A DNA stretch of 64,000 bases from the NCBI GenBank assembly GCA_918026815.1, contig CAKJVC010000064.1, forward strand, positions 37,482 through 101,481, written 5' to 3'. Shown piece by piece: positions 11,344 to 22,554 of this stretch. This DNA comes from Chalara sp. BL73 (Eukaryota; Ascomycota; Leotiomycetes; Helotiales). Position 1 is the first letter of the stretch; each line of letters starts with the position of its first letter. The translations under genes were made by a program, and so were the position numbers. Under the pieces are notes generated by a model. That model was not told the origin of the DNA, made no database searches, and saw only the letters and a program-made list of their open reading frames with translations.

Positions 11344-12394
11344 TCACAGATAGTCTTTCTTCTTGCTCGTACGAGTGTATTGCGGCAGTCTCCACTCGGA
11401 GTCTCCATCCTTGTTTTCCAATGTACCGGAGCGAATCTCGAAGGGTCTCAATGTCATCCTAGGTCCAACCTAGCAGAGATTAGCATGCTCCACGGTATCC
11501 TATCAGTGCACATACCTCGGCCAACTCCACACTCTGGTATCCAGTTTTTACAAACACATGATGTCGAACTTCGATTGCATCCGCATTGTTCTTGAACGTA
11601 ACGACCTAGAAAACTGGTTAGAATACTTCAGAAGTGTTGACGTCAAAGAATGCATATACTCTGCTGCCAAGCTTTGTCTTATTGGTGATTGGTTCTCGCG
11701 GAGGGAAAATATGCTTCAAGATTGTGACTATCCTCTTCCCTAATCTTGACGTAAAGCCCTCGAAGATCAAGTGTGGGTACGACTCGCTGACTGTTCCTTT
11801 GGAACTGTTCGGAATGTCATGACGGAGGATAACGTTGTGGAGAGAAAAAGAAACCGTCGGGCCGTGTGGAAAGTGGGACAAAGTCAACGCAGTTGGTGTA
11901 CCACGGTGCTCGTGTAGTAATATAATGTCAGAAAGGTTGCTTGCCTGCGCGGATTCCACAAGGGCTGGCAAAACTAGATTTCCTCTGTTTAAACGTATGG
12001 CAGCGGGTAGCATCAACCTTATTTCCTTCGCAAATGACGATAATCTTGTGGAAGGATCTCGCGAGGTGGTGACTAGAACTCGAGGATCTACTATTCCTGA
12101 GAGATGCGAATACTCATCATCCAAGTCCAGCTCCTCCTCAACGGTCATGTCCGGCCGTGATTCGTCATATTTGTAATCTGCTCGTAATTTCTTGTCGTTT
12201 GCGATTGCAGGATCTAATGGTTTGCCTGTTGCTAAAGATGCCCTGAGTTTGGCCCTTTTCTCACTTATTTCGGCTTGCTGTAGTGTCAAAGCCCTCCTGT
12301 AGAGGTAATCCCGTCTTTGACGAGTATTTTTGCGCTGAATATACATATTAGCTAGAGCCATACAATCGGGGTATGCGCAAGGACATACAATCAT
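11344..12394 (-). CDS. IMP4: U3 snoRNP protein IMP4 (Brix domain)
   Basis: IMP4 is a component of the Mpp10-Imp3-Imp4 module of the SSU processome, needed for U3-guided early pre-rRNA cleavages in the nucleolus. Four exons were traced: 12394-12389, 12334-11660, 11605-11516 and 11469-11344, giving 298 residues, the family's usual size. The first exon is only ATG ATT, so the protein begins [16 protein letters not shown], the canonical IMP4 start. The Brix domain spans about residues 85-285 ([42 protein letters not shown], then [14 protein letters not shown]). It ends in [18 protein letters not shown] with the terminal [11 protein letters not shown]. Unspliced reading from 12421 gives a false N-terminus. 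The gene is divergent from UPF1. Confidence 0.95.
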
Positions 12395-12856
12395 ATTTAC
12401 AACTTGCTTGATACGGTACAATCAAATGTATAAGTAAGTCATGGAGGGGAAGTCAATGAAATTTATTTTCTGAGGCGCGGCTCGGCTAATTAATTCACCG
12501 ATGCCTGCAAAAGCTTGATGTCCCACCACATTCTGCCGCAGATTCTCGATTAACTCCAAAGTTGTCGAGGCAAGGTACCAACCAGACTCTACTCTGCGCT
12601 ACAGCGACGCGTATAATTATCGCTCGAGTTCAAATAAAGAATCTAAGAATGACTTGAGATTTACCAACGCCCCAAAAAAAACTGCCCCCTGCCAGAAGGC
12701 TACAATAAATATAATTCAAAAGGTGAGACCCAGTGCCACTACGTTATCCCAGGAAGCTGCACATTTGCGAAGGAATTTTGCAGCAGTGGAATAAGTTAAA
12801 TTAGTCTTCTAGATACTAACCTTTAACTTTCCAAAGATCAAGCTTTTTTCCTCAAC
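12395..12856. promoter_or_regulatory. Divergent promoter region of IMP4 and UPF1
   Basis: The 462 bp between the two start codons must carry both promoters. No TATA box is obvious, as expected for housekeeping genes. The pyrimidine-rich run just before the UPF1 start (AGCTTTTTTCCTC) resembles fungal initiator-proximal CT tracts. Confidence 0.4.
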
Positions 12857-15800
12857 ATGGAAGGAGCTTTCACTCACCTTGGAAACCACCTCATCTCCGA
12901 CTCAGCTGCTGCCATTAACGCCGGCGCAGATGACCTTTCCAACATCGACCCAGATGAGAGTTTGCTGTATGGACAGTATGGAGGTCGAGGAGGTCTAGGT
13001 CCGAGTCGCAGACGTAATGATGACGACGACAATGAGACTGAGGTCTTCGACGACGATGACGCCGAAAGCCTCGCCAGCGTTCCAGTGGATGGCATAAATA
13101 AGCTAAATCTCAGAGGTATTGAGGATGAGAAGGAGCTCCCAGCTCATGCTTGCGCATACTGTGGCATCCATTCGCCTGCCTGTGTTGTCAAATGTTTGGG
13201 GTGTGCCAAATGGTTCTGTAGCGCCCGTGGCAATGCTACCTCGTCTCACATTGTCAATCATCTTGTACGTGCTAGACACAAGGAGGTTCAGCTTCATCCG
13301 CTATCAACTCTCGGTGATACGGTTCTGGAATGTTACAATTGTGGTGTAAAGAATGTCTTTCTTCTTGGATTCATTCCTGCTAAGTCTGATACGGTCGTGG
13401 TACTTCTCTGTCGCCAGCCCTGCGCCTCTACGCCATCCTCTAAGGACATGAGTTGGGATGTCTCAAGATGGCAACCACTGATCGAAGACCGCTCTTTCTT
13501 GCCATGGCTTGTGTCTGTTCCCACCGATGCTGAGCAACTTCGTGCCAGACACCTTACCCCTCCTATGATTGCTAAATTGGAAGAGATGTGGAAGGATAAT
13601 GCTGGTGCTACAATTGCTGATTTGGAAAAGGCGGCGGGAATCGACGATGACCCAGCACCAGTCCTTCTGAAATATGATGATGCCTACCAATATCAAAATG
13701 TCTTTGGCCCGCTTGTCAAGATCGAGGCAGACTATGATCGCAAGTTGAAGGAGGCTCAATCCGAGGACAATCTAGTCATACGTTGGGACTATGGTCTGAA
13801 CAATAAGCATCTTGCCAGCTTCGTTCTTCCCAAGATTGAACTTGGCGATGTTAAATTGGCCGTTGGAGACGAGATGCGCTTGAAGTACAAGGGCGAGCTG
13901 CGACCTGTCTGGGAAGGTGTGGGATATGTTGTCAAGATTCCAAACAACCAATCCGATGAGGTTACAATCGAGCTCCGGAAAGTGGGTAACGACAAGTCTG
14001 TTCCTACGGAATGCACTCATAATTTCTCTGCAGACTATGTTTGGAAGGCTACTTCTTATGACCGCATGCAGTTTGCTATGAAAACGTTCGCTATCGACGA
14101 GATGAGTGTGTCGGGCTACATCTTTCACAAGCTGCTTGGTCACGAAGTCGCCGCTGGTGCTATGAAGATTCAGATGCCGAAGAAGTTCAGCGTCCCTGGT
14201 CTCCCCGAGCTCAATAGTAGTCAGATTAATGCAGTTAAAAGTGTTCTACAGAAGCCTCTCAGTCTTATTCAAGGCCCGCCGGGAACTGGAAAAACAGTCA
14301 CATCAGCCACGATCATTTATCACCTTGCCAAGGTCAATAATGGCCAAGTCCTAGTCTGTGCGCCATCCAACGTTGCTGTTGACCAACTTTGCGAACGTAT
14401 TCATCGTACTGGCCTCAAGGTTGTTCGTCTCACCGCCAAGTCTCGCGAGGATGTTGAATCTTCTGTTGGGTTCCTGTCTTTGCACGAGCAAGTTCGCATG
14501 AATGACACGAATCTAGAGCTCAATAAGCTTTCGCAATTGAAAGGTGAACTTGGTGAACTATCCAGCCAGGATGAAAAGAAATTCAAGACACTGACTCGCA
14601 CTGCTGAGCGCGAGATCCTGAACAATGCCGATGTTATTTGCTGTACTTGCGTTGGTGCTGGAGACCCTCGACTTGCTAAAATGAAGTTCCGCACAGTACT
14701 TATCGACGAGTCTACACAGTCCGCAGAGCCTGAATGTATGATTCCACTGGTTCTTGGTTGTAAGCAAGTAGTATTGGTCGGCGATCACCAACAGTTGGGT
14801 CCAGTAATCATGAACAAGAAGGCTGCGAAGGCTGGTCTTAACCAGTCGTTATTCGAGCGTCTTGTCATTCTTGGTCTTGCCCCAATTCGGTTGAATGTTC
14901 AGTATCGTATGCACCCATGTCTCTCTCTATTCCCATCGAACATGTTCTATGAGGGCTCACTTCAAAATGGTGTCACGATGGCACAACGCCTTCGCCGCGA
15001 CGTCGATTTTCCATGGCCAGTTGGTGAAACACCAATGATGTTCTGGTCCAATCTTGGCAATGAAGAAATCTCGGCATCTGGTACATCTTACCTCAACAGA
15101 ACTGAAGCATCGAACGTTGAGAAGATCGTCACCCGTTTTTTCAAAGCGGGAGTTCAACCACAAGATATTGGTGTTATTACTCCATACGAGGGCCAGCGCA
15201 GTTATGTTGTCAGTTCCATGCAGAACACCGGAACATTCAAGAAGGAGACCTACAAAGAAATAGAGGTTGCGTCAGTTGATGCTTTCCAGGGACGAGAGAA
15301 AGATTTTATCGTGCTTTCTTGTGTTCGATCCAATGATCACCAGGGCATCGGCTTCTTGAGTGATCCTCGTCGTCTCAATGTCGCTTTAACACGTGCCAAG
15401 TACGGGCTTGTTATCCTTGGAAATCCTAAAGTTCTGTCAAAGCACCCTTTGTGGCACTATCTGCTCCAACATTTCAAGGAACGAGACTGCCTTGTTGAAG
15501 GACCACTCTCTAATCTGCAGACGTCACTCCTGCAATTCAGTCGACCCAAGACGACCTATCGTGGACCGCAACGTTACCAGATGTCTCACTCTAATTTTGA
15601 GGGCAGAAACGTCAATGGCAAGTCTAATCACGACTTCAGCGATGCAGGTTCTGTGTTGGGGTACATACCTGATGATGTTTCTTCTGTTCACTCTTCGGCG
15701 CTTGGGGGCGCCGGCCTTGGATCTTCTTCCTATCCACAGATGTTCACTCAGTTCACTCAGGATGTCTGGCCTGGACTCGATCCTCGCCACAGAGCTAACG

Positions 15801-16150
15801 GTCACCAAAAAGTCCGTGGCCGAGGCCCAGAGAGCATTGCTGGAGAATCAGTTGCTAGCAGTGAGATTACCGACATCACTAGCAGCAGCGTTCTCGGTGG
15901 CAAGGGCATTGGTCAAGGCGGCGTTAGTCTCGGGGCCGGATTTGGTGACATCCAGAAACAAACCAGTCTTAACCAATCTGATCGCCTCAAGCGCTATGTT
16001 GAATCTGGTGGTCGTGCACCTGACTACAAGACTGGCGATGCTGGAAGTGTGTTTGGAAGTACCTCCTTGCTAAGTGGTCGCCGTTTGGATGACGACGAGA
16101 AGAGTGTTTCTACTGCATTCGCGAGCCAAGTCGGCGGAGGCTACGATTGA
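12857..16150 (+). CDS. UPF1: UPF1/NAM7 ATP-dependent RNA helicase, nonsense-mediated decay
   Basis: Intronless frame of 1,097 residues, normal for fungal UPF1. This cytoplasmic SF1 helicase binds UPF2/UPF3 and release factors and commits mRNAs with premature stops to decay. An acidic N-terminal stretch (to about 80) precedes the Cys/His-rich zinc domain (about 97-190, beginning [15 protein letters not shown], later [14 protein letters not shown]). The RecA-like core carries Walker A GPPGTGKT at about 473-480, the DEST form of motif II ([11 protein letters not shown]) near 617, [16 protein letters not shown] and the late motif [15 protein letters not shown] near 845. A Gly/Ser/Gln-containing low-complexity tail runs from about 900, as in other filamentous fungi. 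All catalytic motifs look intact. Confidence 0.98.
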   Translation: MEGAFTHLGNHLISDSAAAINAGADDLSNIDPDESLLYGQYGGRGGLGPSRRRNDDDDNETEVFDDDDAESLASVPVDGINKLNLRGIEDEKELPAHACAYCGIHSPACVVKCLGCAKWFCSARGNATSSHIVNHLVRARHKEVQLHPLSTLGDTVLECYNCGVKNVFLLGFIPAKSDTVVVLLCRQPCASTPSSKDMSWDVSRWQPLIEDRSFLPWLVSVPTDAEQLRARHLTPPMIAKLEEMWKDNAGATIADLEKAAGIDDDPAPVLLKYDDAYQYQNVFGPLVKIEADYDRKLKEAQSEDNLVIRWDYGLNNKHLASFVLPKIELGDVKLAVGDEMRLKYKGELRPVWEGVGYVVKIPNNQSDEVTIELRKVGNDKSVPTECTHNFSADYVWKATSYDRMQFAMKTFAIDEMSVSGYIFHKLLGHEVAAGAMKIQMPKKFSVPGLPELNSSQINAVKSVLQKPLSLIQGPPGTGKTVTSATIIYHLAKVNNGQVLVCAPSNVAVDQLCERIHRTGLKVVRLTAKSREDVESSVGFLSLHEQVRMNDTNLELNKLSQLKGELGELSSQDEKKFKTLTRTAEREILNNADVICCTCVGAGDPRLAKMKFRTVLIDESTQSAEPECMIPLVLGCKQVVLVGDHQQLGPVIMNKKAAKAGLNQSLFERLVILGLAPIRLNVQYRMHPCLSLFPSNMFYEGSLQNGVTMAQRLRRDVDFPWPVGETPMMFWSNLGNEEISASGTSYLNRTEASNVEKIVTRFFKAGVQPQDIGVITPYEGQRSYVVSSMQNTGTFKKETYKEIEVASVDAFQGREKDFIVLSCVRSNDHQGIGFLSDPRRLNVALTRAKYGLVILGNPKVLSKHPLWHYLLQHFKERDCLVEGPLSNLQTSLLQFSRPKTTYRGPQRYQMSHSNFEGRNVNGKSNHDFSDAGSVLGYIPDDVSSVHSSALGGAGLGSSSYPQMFTQFTQDVWPGLDPRHRANGHQKVRGRGPESIAGESVASSEITDITSSSVLGGKGIGQGGVSLGAGFGDIQKQTSLNQSDRLKRYVESGGRAPDYKTGDAGSVFGSTSLLSGRRLDDDEKSVSTAFASQVGGGYD

Positions 16151-17451
16151 TCGGCCGTTTACAAATGTCCATACTTATTGGGCATGGATTCGATAACCGA
16201 AATGGATTAGTCTAATCAGATGGCTTCTAGTTGCCTTACATCAGGTTCTGCCTACAGACCCGCCCATGCCCCAGTCGCCAGATTGTACGGTCACTCTGCA
16301 CACCGACTCCCAGGGATGCCCTGGAATCAGGACAGGCATCTCGGTAATCTGAGATCGAAGACGGGTTGCGTATACAGACTGTGTGTGTTTGCAATGGCTG
16401 CCGCTTGTTGTGGAGCTATATGTTACCGTTGGGTTGATTTTGCGTTTGTTACCAGAAAATGGCGGAAAGGTTAACGGCTTGTAGAATTTGATTATGGATT
16501 GATAATGCTATATCTTTGTGCATTGTAGCAACAGATCAAGTTCTCCGCAGATAGTCAATATGAAAACAACCTTGCCGTCGAACTCAGTCAACTCTCAAAT
16601 ATGTACAAGGATGCTTTATGCTTTACATAGTATTATGTTTAGCAGGCTTGTAGCTGGAGTGCTTCGGATCGAACCATGTTTAGAATTCGAACAACGACCC
16701 AATGATATTTTGACTGTTGTTTTGCAGTAGAGAACCAAAATAATGTGTGTTGAATCACATTTGAAAGCTGATAGTATTAATTCGTTCATTCACTCATATA
16801 ATATCAACCAACTTCTGACAAATCTAGCGCCGAATAGCAGGTTATACTGGCCCAAACTGTCATATCTTATATTGAATACAACCATTGAGACCTAAGTCTA
16901 TGAATGATTTCCTAGTAAGTATGGTGGCACAAGGCTTGAAAATAGTTGGAATGAACTAGTGTGAAGCTCAAAGCATCAAAATCAATTGTTATTCATATCG
17001 CCCGGTGCTTCGGTTCATTTCCCGAGTATATGTGAATCTGAACAGAGTGTATGAAGATTCCTTATTTAAGTTAGTATTGTGCTACAGAATTGATGGCCCG
17101 GTCAGTCGGCCGCACACAGCCATCTATTTAGCATCTCCCTGCTGTCAAGTCATTATGTCTATGAGTAACGACGCATGGAAGGAACAAGATCCGTGAGCCC
17201 TAACCCTAAAGATGGCAAACGATCGCCGTGATAGGTTGTGGGGAACTCATGTATATATGCCAAGACACGCTGGCTAAATTGGAAATTCATCCAAGTTGTT
17301 TGTATATTCGTTCTTGATATAGCATGGCCCGGCAGTTGGGTAGGCAGGGTCAGCGGCCACAGATTCTTGACCTCATGTAAGGTTAACATTCAAGGATTTG
17401 TTTCTTCTTAGAGAAGGTCAGCATTCATGAACCGTTCCCCTCTTGAGATGA
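16151..17451. other. Intergenic, no gene seen
   Basis: About 1.3 kb with short frames only. It contains a two-unit CCCTAA repeat at 17198-17210, too short to call a telomeric relict. No recognised coding or repeat structure is present. Confidence 0.4.
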
Positions 17452-17457
17452 TATAAA
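17452..17457 (+). promoter_or_regulatory. Possible TATA box of the DUF1996 gene
   Basis: TATAAA lies 130 bp upstream of the chosen ATG, followed by CT-rich sequence. The spacing is plausible for a regulated fungal secreted-protein gene, but nothing else supports it. Confidence 0.3.
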
Positions 17458-17586
17458 CAGCTAAGCCACTGCCTCATGGCCATTGTCATCCGCCATCTAC
17501 CAGTGTATCTCTATACCTTTCCCTAACTCGATCCTGTGCAAATCCATATTTTGAAGTCATTATCATTATCATTATCCACTATCATC

Positions 17587-18941
17587 ATGCTCTTGTCCGC
17601 CCTCATACTCGCGGCAGTAGCCGAAGCTCAGTTCTCCCAGGGCTTGAATCACTTAAGATTCGGATGCTCTCAGATCACTATCGAGCGGCTTGACCCACTT
17701 GTCAACCCAGGGCAAGCCCCAACTCCACACACTCACCAGGTCGTGGGAGGGAACGCCTTCAACGCCTCTATACCTGTCACGGATGTTTCTAGTATTGCAT
17801 CGTGCACTACCTGTGGTCCCGCTGATGATCTGTCCAACTACTGGACAGCCAATTTGTATTTCAAGGCTCGTAACGGTACCTTCAAGCGTGTGCCTCAAGT
17901 CCCTAACAGGTATGTGAAAAACTGTTCGTGAATAAAACATTCCGTGAATCTGCTTGGCGAGCAGTGAGTGTCAAGCCTCGATGCGGACTACACAATTTGT
18001 TCGGTGACCTATCCATCAGTTATCGCTAATGCTGTTGTCATATAGATTCCTATTCAACGACAGGTTTACCACACAAACTTCTGGCGGTGTCACCGTATAT
18101 TATATTGCACCTAGCAAGAACCAGGTCACTGCTTTCAAGCCAGTAAGCTCACCAGTAAAGCTTTGTAAGAACACGCTGAAGCTTACCCGATGATCTAGGG
18201 CTTTCGCATGCTCGTTGGTGATCCCATGAGACGCACAAAGAATTATAAATCGCAGAGCTGCTTCCGTTGCTACTCTGGTCCTAACTTTGGTGGGGACGAT
18301 CTTGCCCCTTGCTCTGATACGAGGCTTGATTTCGAAGGCTTCCCCACTGGGCCTTGCTTGGGCGGTATTCGGTCTAATATCCTCTACCCAACGTAAGTCA
18401 CAGACCCGCAAATTCAGACTATAAATAAGATGCTAACGAAGAAATAGTTGCTGGGATGGCAAAAATCTTGACACACCGAACCACAAGGATCACGTCGCCT
18501 ATCCTACTCAAGGACCATCAAATTTCCTATCCACAGGCACCTGTCCATCAAGCCATCCTGTCAAGATCCCGCAGCTCATGCTTGAAATCGTCTGGGATAC
18601 AACTAAATTCAACAACAAGGCTGACTGGCCGGCAGATGGCTCCCAGCCATTTTATCTCAGTACCGGAGACAATACCGGTTATGGTCAGCACGGCGACTAT
18701 GTCTTTGGCTGGAAGGGAGATGCTCTCCAGAAAGCTATGGATGCAAACGGCTGTTTCAGTGCTACCTGTGGTGGCCTTAGATCACAAGACATTAGTGTCG
18801 CTAACAAGTGTACCATCAAGAAGACTGTGCAGGAGGATGTTGATGGATGTAAGTATCCCTTCTAACATATTAGCAATACGTCGAGAATCTGATCGATATT
18901 TAGGGTTGACTCAGCTCCCGGGAATTCCCATGAAACATTGA
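17587..18941 (+). CDS. Secreted DUF1996-domain protein
   Basis: Five exons traced in frame (17587-17909, 18046-18142, 18199-18392, 18448-18848, 18904-18941) give about 350 residues. The start at 17587 gives a clean signal peptide ([16 protein letters not shown]). The Met at 17536 would put a Ser/Leu-rich extension in front of it and is less likely. The remainder is a single DUF1996 domain, recognisable from [85 protein letters not shown] and the C-terminal [12 protein letters not shown]. The family is abundant in fungal secretomes, is often fused to WSC domains (absent here) and has no settled biochemical function. Conserved Cys and His residues appear intact. Confidence 0.92.
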
Positions 18942-19339
18942 AGCATGATGCATATTTAATATACATTAAGAAAACCACGAACGAGAGCTTGCACGAACTT
19001 TTTCTTGAGGCGGAATTTTTTATATTTTATTTTATAAATATCCTGGACATAGTTTTGGCTTGGGTATCTGCTATTGTTCTGCAATAACGCACTTACTTTA
19101 CACGGTTTATAGCCTATCTTATTTATCAATGCTTAACTTGACTATTGCAGAGATTGGGACTACAGCAACATTCCGAATAATAAGTCTCGTATGCCTATTC
19201 CTTGTTTGGAATGTTTTGCAAGCTCAGCTATCATATGACCGAAGACATAATATTGCATGAAGAACCCCCCCCCCCCCCCCCTCCCTCTATTGTATTTCAG
19301 ATTGTTAATTGCGGCCTGTTCTGAGCCTTCGATTGAAAT
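18942..19339. other. Convergent intergenic spacer
   Basis: About 400 bp between the DUF1996 gene and the HET relict. It contains a long C homopolymer and otherwise nothing recognised. Confidence 0.4.
19265..19281. repeat. Poly-C tract of 17
   Basis: Uninterrupted run of 17 C followed by TCCCTC. A run of this length is likely to be length-polymorphic and error-prone in sequencing. Confidence 0.9.
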
Positions 19340-20860
19340 TTAGAGTATAAAGAATCTTCTCACCCCCAGTCTCTCCACCTCGGCAATCATTGCCGCATCA
19401 AGACAGCTGTTCTCTGCCAGGCCATCGATGTAAGTCGTACCGACCATATTGTACTTTGTAATGCCGGTACTATATGCAGGTCTCTCTCTGAGAATGATCG
19501 GATGCCCTACCTCAGGGGGGGTTGTCACAAGATCGCCGTCTTCAATATCACAAACGCCTATGCCGATATATCCATCCTTGGTTAAAAATACGGGTTTCCG
19601 GATCAGTCCCTCGACGATTTCAACAATCAATTTATTCACATGAATGGGATGTCCTTTGCCCAGCATTCTATTATAAGATCTAGATATTTCCTCAATTGAC
19701 AACGTTTGCAAGCGCCAGTGAGCTACGCAAAGCTTGTCCATTCTGTTCGTAAGAGTCTCCGGATGCCAAATAGGTGTCTTTTTGTTATTCAACTCCAGAA
19801 TCTCCGCAGGTGTTTTCCAGAAGCGAACAATTTCTCCAATAATCTCGGTCACTTCAGAAGCAAATCTGAATGCAACCCAACATCGTCCCAAATAGCGCGC
19901 TGAGAGTGCCAGCGCCTCAAACTCAACTTTTGCTCGTGTTAGTATGCTCGCATTGTCGAGACGTAAGGCTATTGCAACATCATGAACCCCAACATGGAGA
20001 TTCGAGGGAGCCGAGACAGATAGCGGCCCGGGATCGAGAATCCACGATGGGTATGCATTCTTTAGAGGTTGCAACCCATGAATGCCTACCTTCCCATACA
20101 ACTGAATACCTTTTTTCTCTTGATTCACAAGAAACATCGTCATACTCCTCATGATATCCTGTAGCGATTGCTGGTAATTAACTTGGTGTGCATTGCGCAC
20201 ATTTTGATAAACTAAACCGTATAGTGCATATATTCTGTCTTGTGGCTCACGGTATTGCCAATATACAGTTTGTCATATGAGGTAACTTAATTCGGATTCT
20301 TTGTTTCTCCCAAGCCTACGGTCTTCAGCGACGACCAAGATAAACCCCATATTTGATACTGCATTCGATGTCGCTTTTTGGCCTAATGACTCCACTATTT
20401 CTACGTCCCCTTGTAAGAACTGTTCTGGGTTTAAACCCGGCTCCACTACGTTTCCCAGACTTTGCATCGTAGTTACGAAGGTTGGGGATTGCGAATACTT
20501 GGCCACATCCTGCACAATGGTATCCATAGACTCCAATGTGATGTTCCCACAAATACAAAGTGGTTCTTTGTCTGGAATTCGATACTCCTGGAATGTCCAC
20601 ATCCTGCTCCAGTATGGTCTACTGAGCAGGTCAAAGCACCCTTCCATCGCACATATTTCGCGTGTAAACTTTCCGCGGTCTGCCTTCTTCGATAAAGAAG
20701 CTTTGGAGTGTAGCCAAAGCTTTTTCGCAAGTTGAGGTAAGACGGTACAGAGGTTCTTCCGATGCTAGAACGCGCTTGCCAGCACATGGTCATGTGAGAG
20801 AACAGAGATAACAGAACTTCCTCCCTGGGAAAATAGGTGAGGCAGTATGTCACGTAAACG
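19340..20860 (-). pseudogene. Broken, N-truncated HET-type (heterokaryon incompatibility) gene
   Basis: The minus-strand frame carries the hallmarks of HET-family proteins: RPYWSRMWTFQEYRIPDKEP near 20.6 kb, then EPQDRIYALYGL near 20.23 kb, and a long C-terminal region ending DAAMIAEVERLGVRRFFIL at 19340. The same reading frame is interrupted by TGA at 20273-20275 (between LSYLI and QTVYWQY) and by TAG at 20765-20767. The N-terminal HET core (usually a Ser-Tyr-x-Trp-Gly segment and a WIDAICIDQ-like segment) is not found upstream. No GT-AG intron removes the 20273 stop without losing conserved text. I read it as a truncated, inactivated incompatibility gene. The 286-codon C-terminal frame (19340-20200) is still open. 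Confidence 0.75.
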
Positions 20861-22554
20861 ACTAAGGAGAGGCCGGGTTAAGCAATGAAAATACATAAAA
20901 TATTGACAACAGTTCCAGAAATCGCTTTAACCCTAATTTAGGCTATGCTCGCTTGTTCTTCTCTATATAGATAACATGGGAAAGGTCTTTCGCTGAAGTA
21001 ACTCGCCTAATTTTTAGGCACCAATTTAGCACACCACGAAAGCTCGGATCTATTTATCGGTGCTGCGAATGAGAATGACGTTCAGCAAAATGTGGAGTTG
21101 AGCAACCTGTATGTAGGCGGGAAGCCCTGACTACTCTTCTATTTTAAACAGAATTAATGGCTCGTAAAGCCTTCTTAGCACTGGGTAAATTCCGAGATTA
21201 AAAAGTGATGATGTCTTATGTGTAACGAACAGGGGTATAACAAAGAAGCAAGAAAGCAGCCGGGTTTCCTTGTCATTAGGGGCTCACATCCCTTTAGTAC
21301 ATAGTACTTGCGCTCAAAAATATCTTCGGTTGCACTGCGTTTAGTAATTATGAGATCTCTCATTATTCTGGAGCAAAAATGTAGGATAGCGGTAGAAAAA
21401 AATCAAAAGACTAGAAGCTAAAATTTGAGATTCTGAGAATACGAGGACCCAAGGTTCATGAGCTTGTGAAGAATGTCTTGAGCGCGAGAAAGATGGAAGA
21501 GGGTAAGCACAAAACGATAGTTAGACTGGGAAAACCCCAATGAAGCTCACTCAAATATTGATTTATAACCGATGGTACCATTTAGCTGGGAGAAGATAAG
21601 AAAGGCAAGGAAAAATTCAATGGTCTATGCTAGCATTAAAAAATTGTTGGAAAAGTTTCATCAAAAATCAGATTCCAGACCCACTTTCGCTAACTAAGGA
21701 GGCGGGCATCTAAACGAACGCCACACTTACCCTACTTTTGAGGGCTTGATGGAAACACTGGGTTAATAGCGATGATACTGATTAATATGATTATTTCTAT
21801 CTTTGAAAGGGCCTTGAATCCAGAATTAGTGATATGTTGTGCCAGATTTATTGAGGCGGCCGACTTTCAACCTAGTCTGCGCCAGCAGTCTCTTTGGTCA
21901 TGGCTGAATGTAAAAAATAAACCCTAGAAGACAAACAGCTCAGCACTCGAGCTCGATAAGTCAACCCAACATATGAGCGTCCTGGTTCCTTCAATACCGT
22001 TAATATATTGACTTTCCACCCTTTTGGCGTAGTCAGAGCCATTCTCTATAGCATCCTTGAGCAAATCAAATTAGCCTGGTAATATTAGCCTCCTGCTGGG
22101 GTTCAAAGCACGACATTTCACGACTCAAAAACGCCATGTCAGCGCCAATCGACCGGCTACTTGGCGACTAACTACGACCGGTTCTGCCGACCGCTTGGTA
22201 CTTGGCGAGAATACCCAATAGGAAGGTTGCTTATCCGCAACCTTTCCCCAGCCACTTAACGGCTGGCTTGGGTTTCGATGACACGAGAGTACAACGTTCT
22301 CGAAGCTTGGTACTACCACTTGGCTTTCGCTGGGTCCTCATCGAGCGACGGGATGATTGGGGGAGAGTAGATATCGTGTTTGCAGGATCAGCACGTTTTT
22401 TGCCATGCAATAACATCATGGGATATATTAATTAATTTTCAAGGACTTCAAAAAAGAGCCTGAAATCTCCTTTTTCTTCTAGACGAAGTAGTTCGCATTA
22501 TCAAGTTTCATCAACAGAAGGTTTGCAGTTTTACTATTGCAGAGATACTTCAAG
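20861..22554. other. Intergenic, no gene seen
   Basis: About 1.7 kb between the HET relict and the permease with short frames on both strands (for example 22125-22435) that overlap each other and show no known motif. It may hold the missing 5' part of the HET gene in unrecognisable form and the permease promoter. Confidence 0.4.

Noticed and set aside
16220..16730. Short ORFs downstream of UPF1
   Set aside because: No motif, poor start context, likely 3' UTR and spacer.
17198..17210. CCCTAACCCTAAA, telomere-like repeat
   Set aside because: Only two units, in an ordinary intergenic region; consistent with chance or a short telobox motif.
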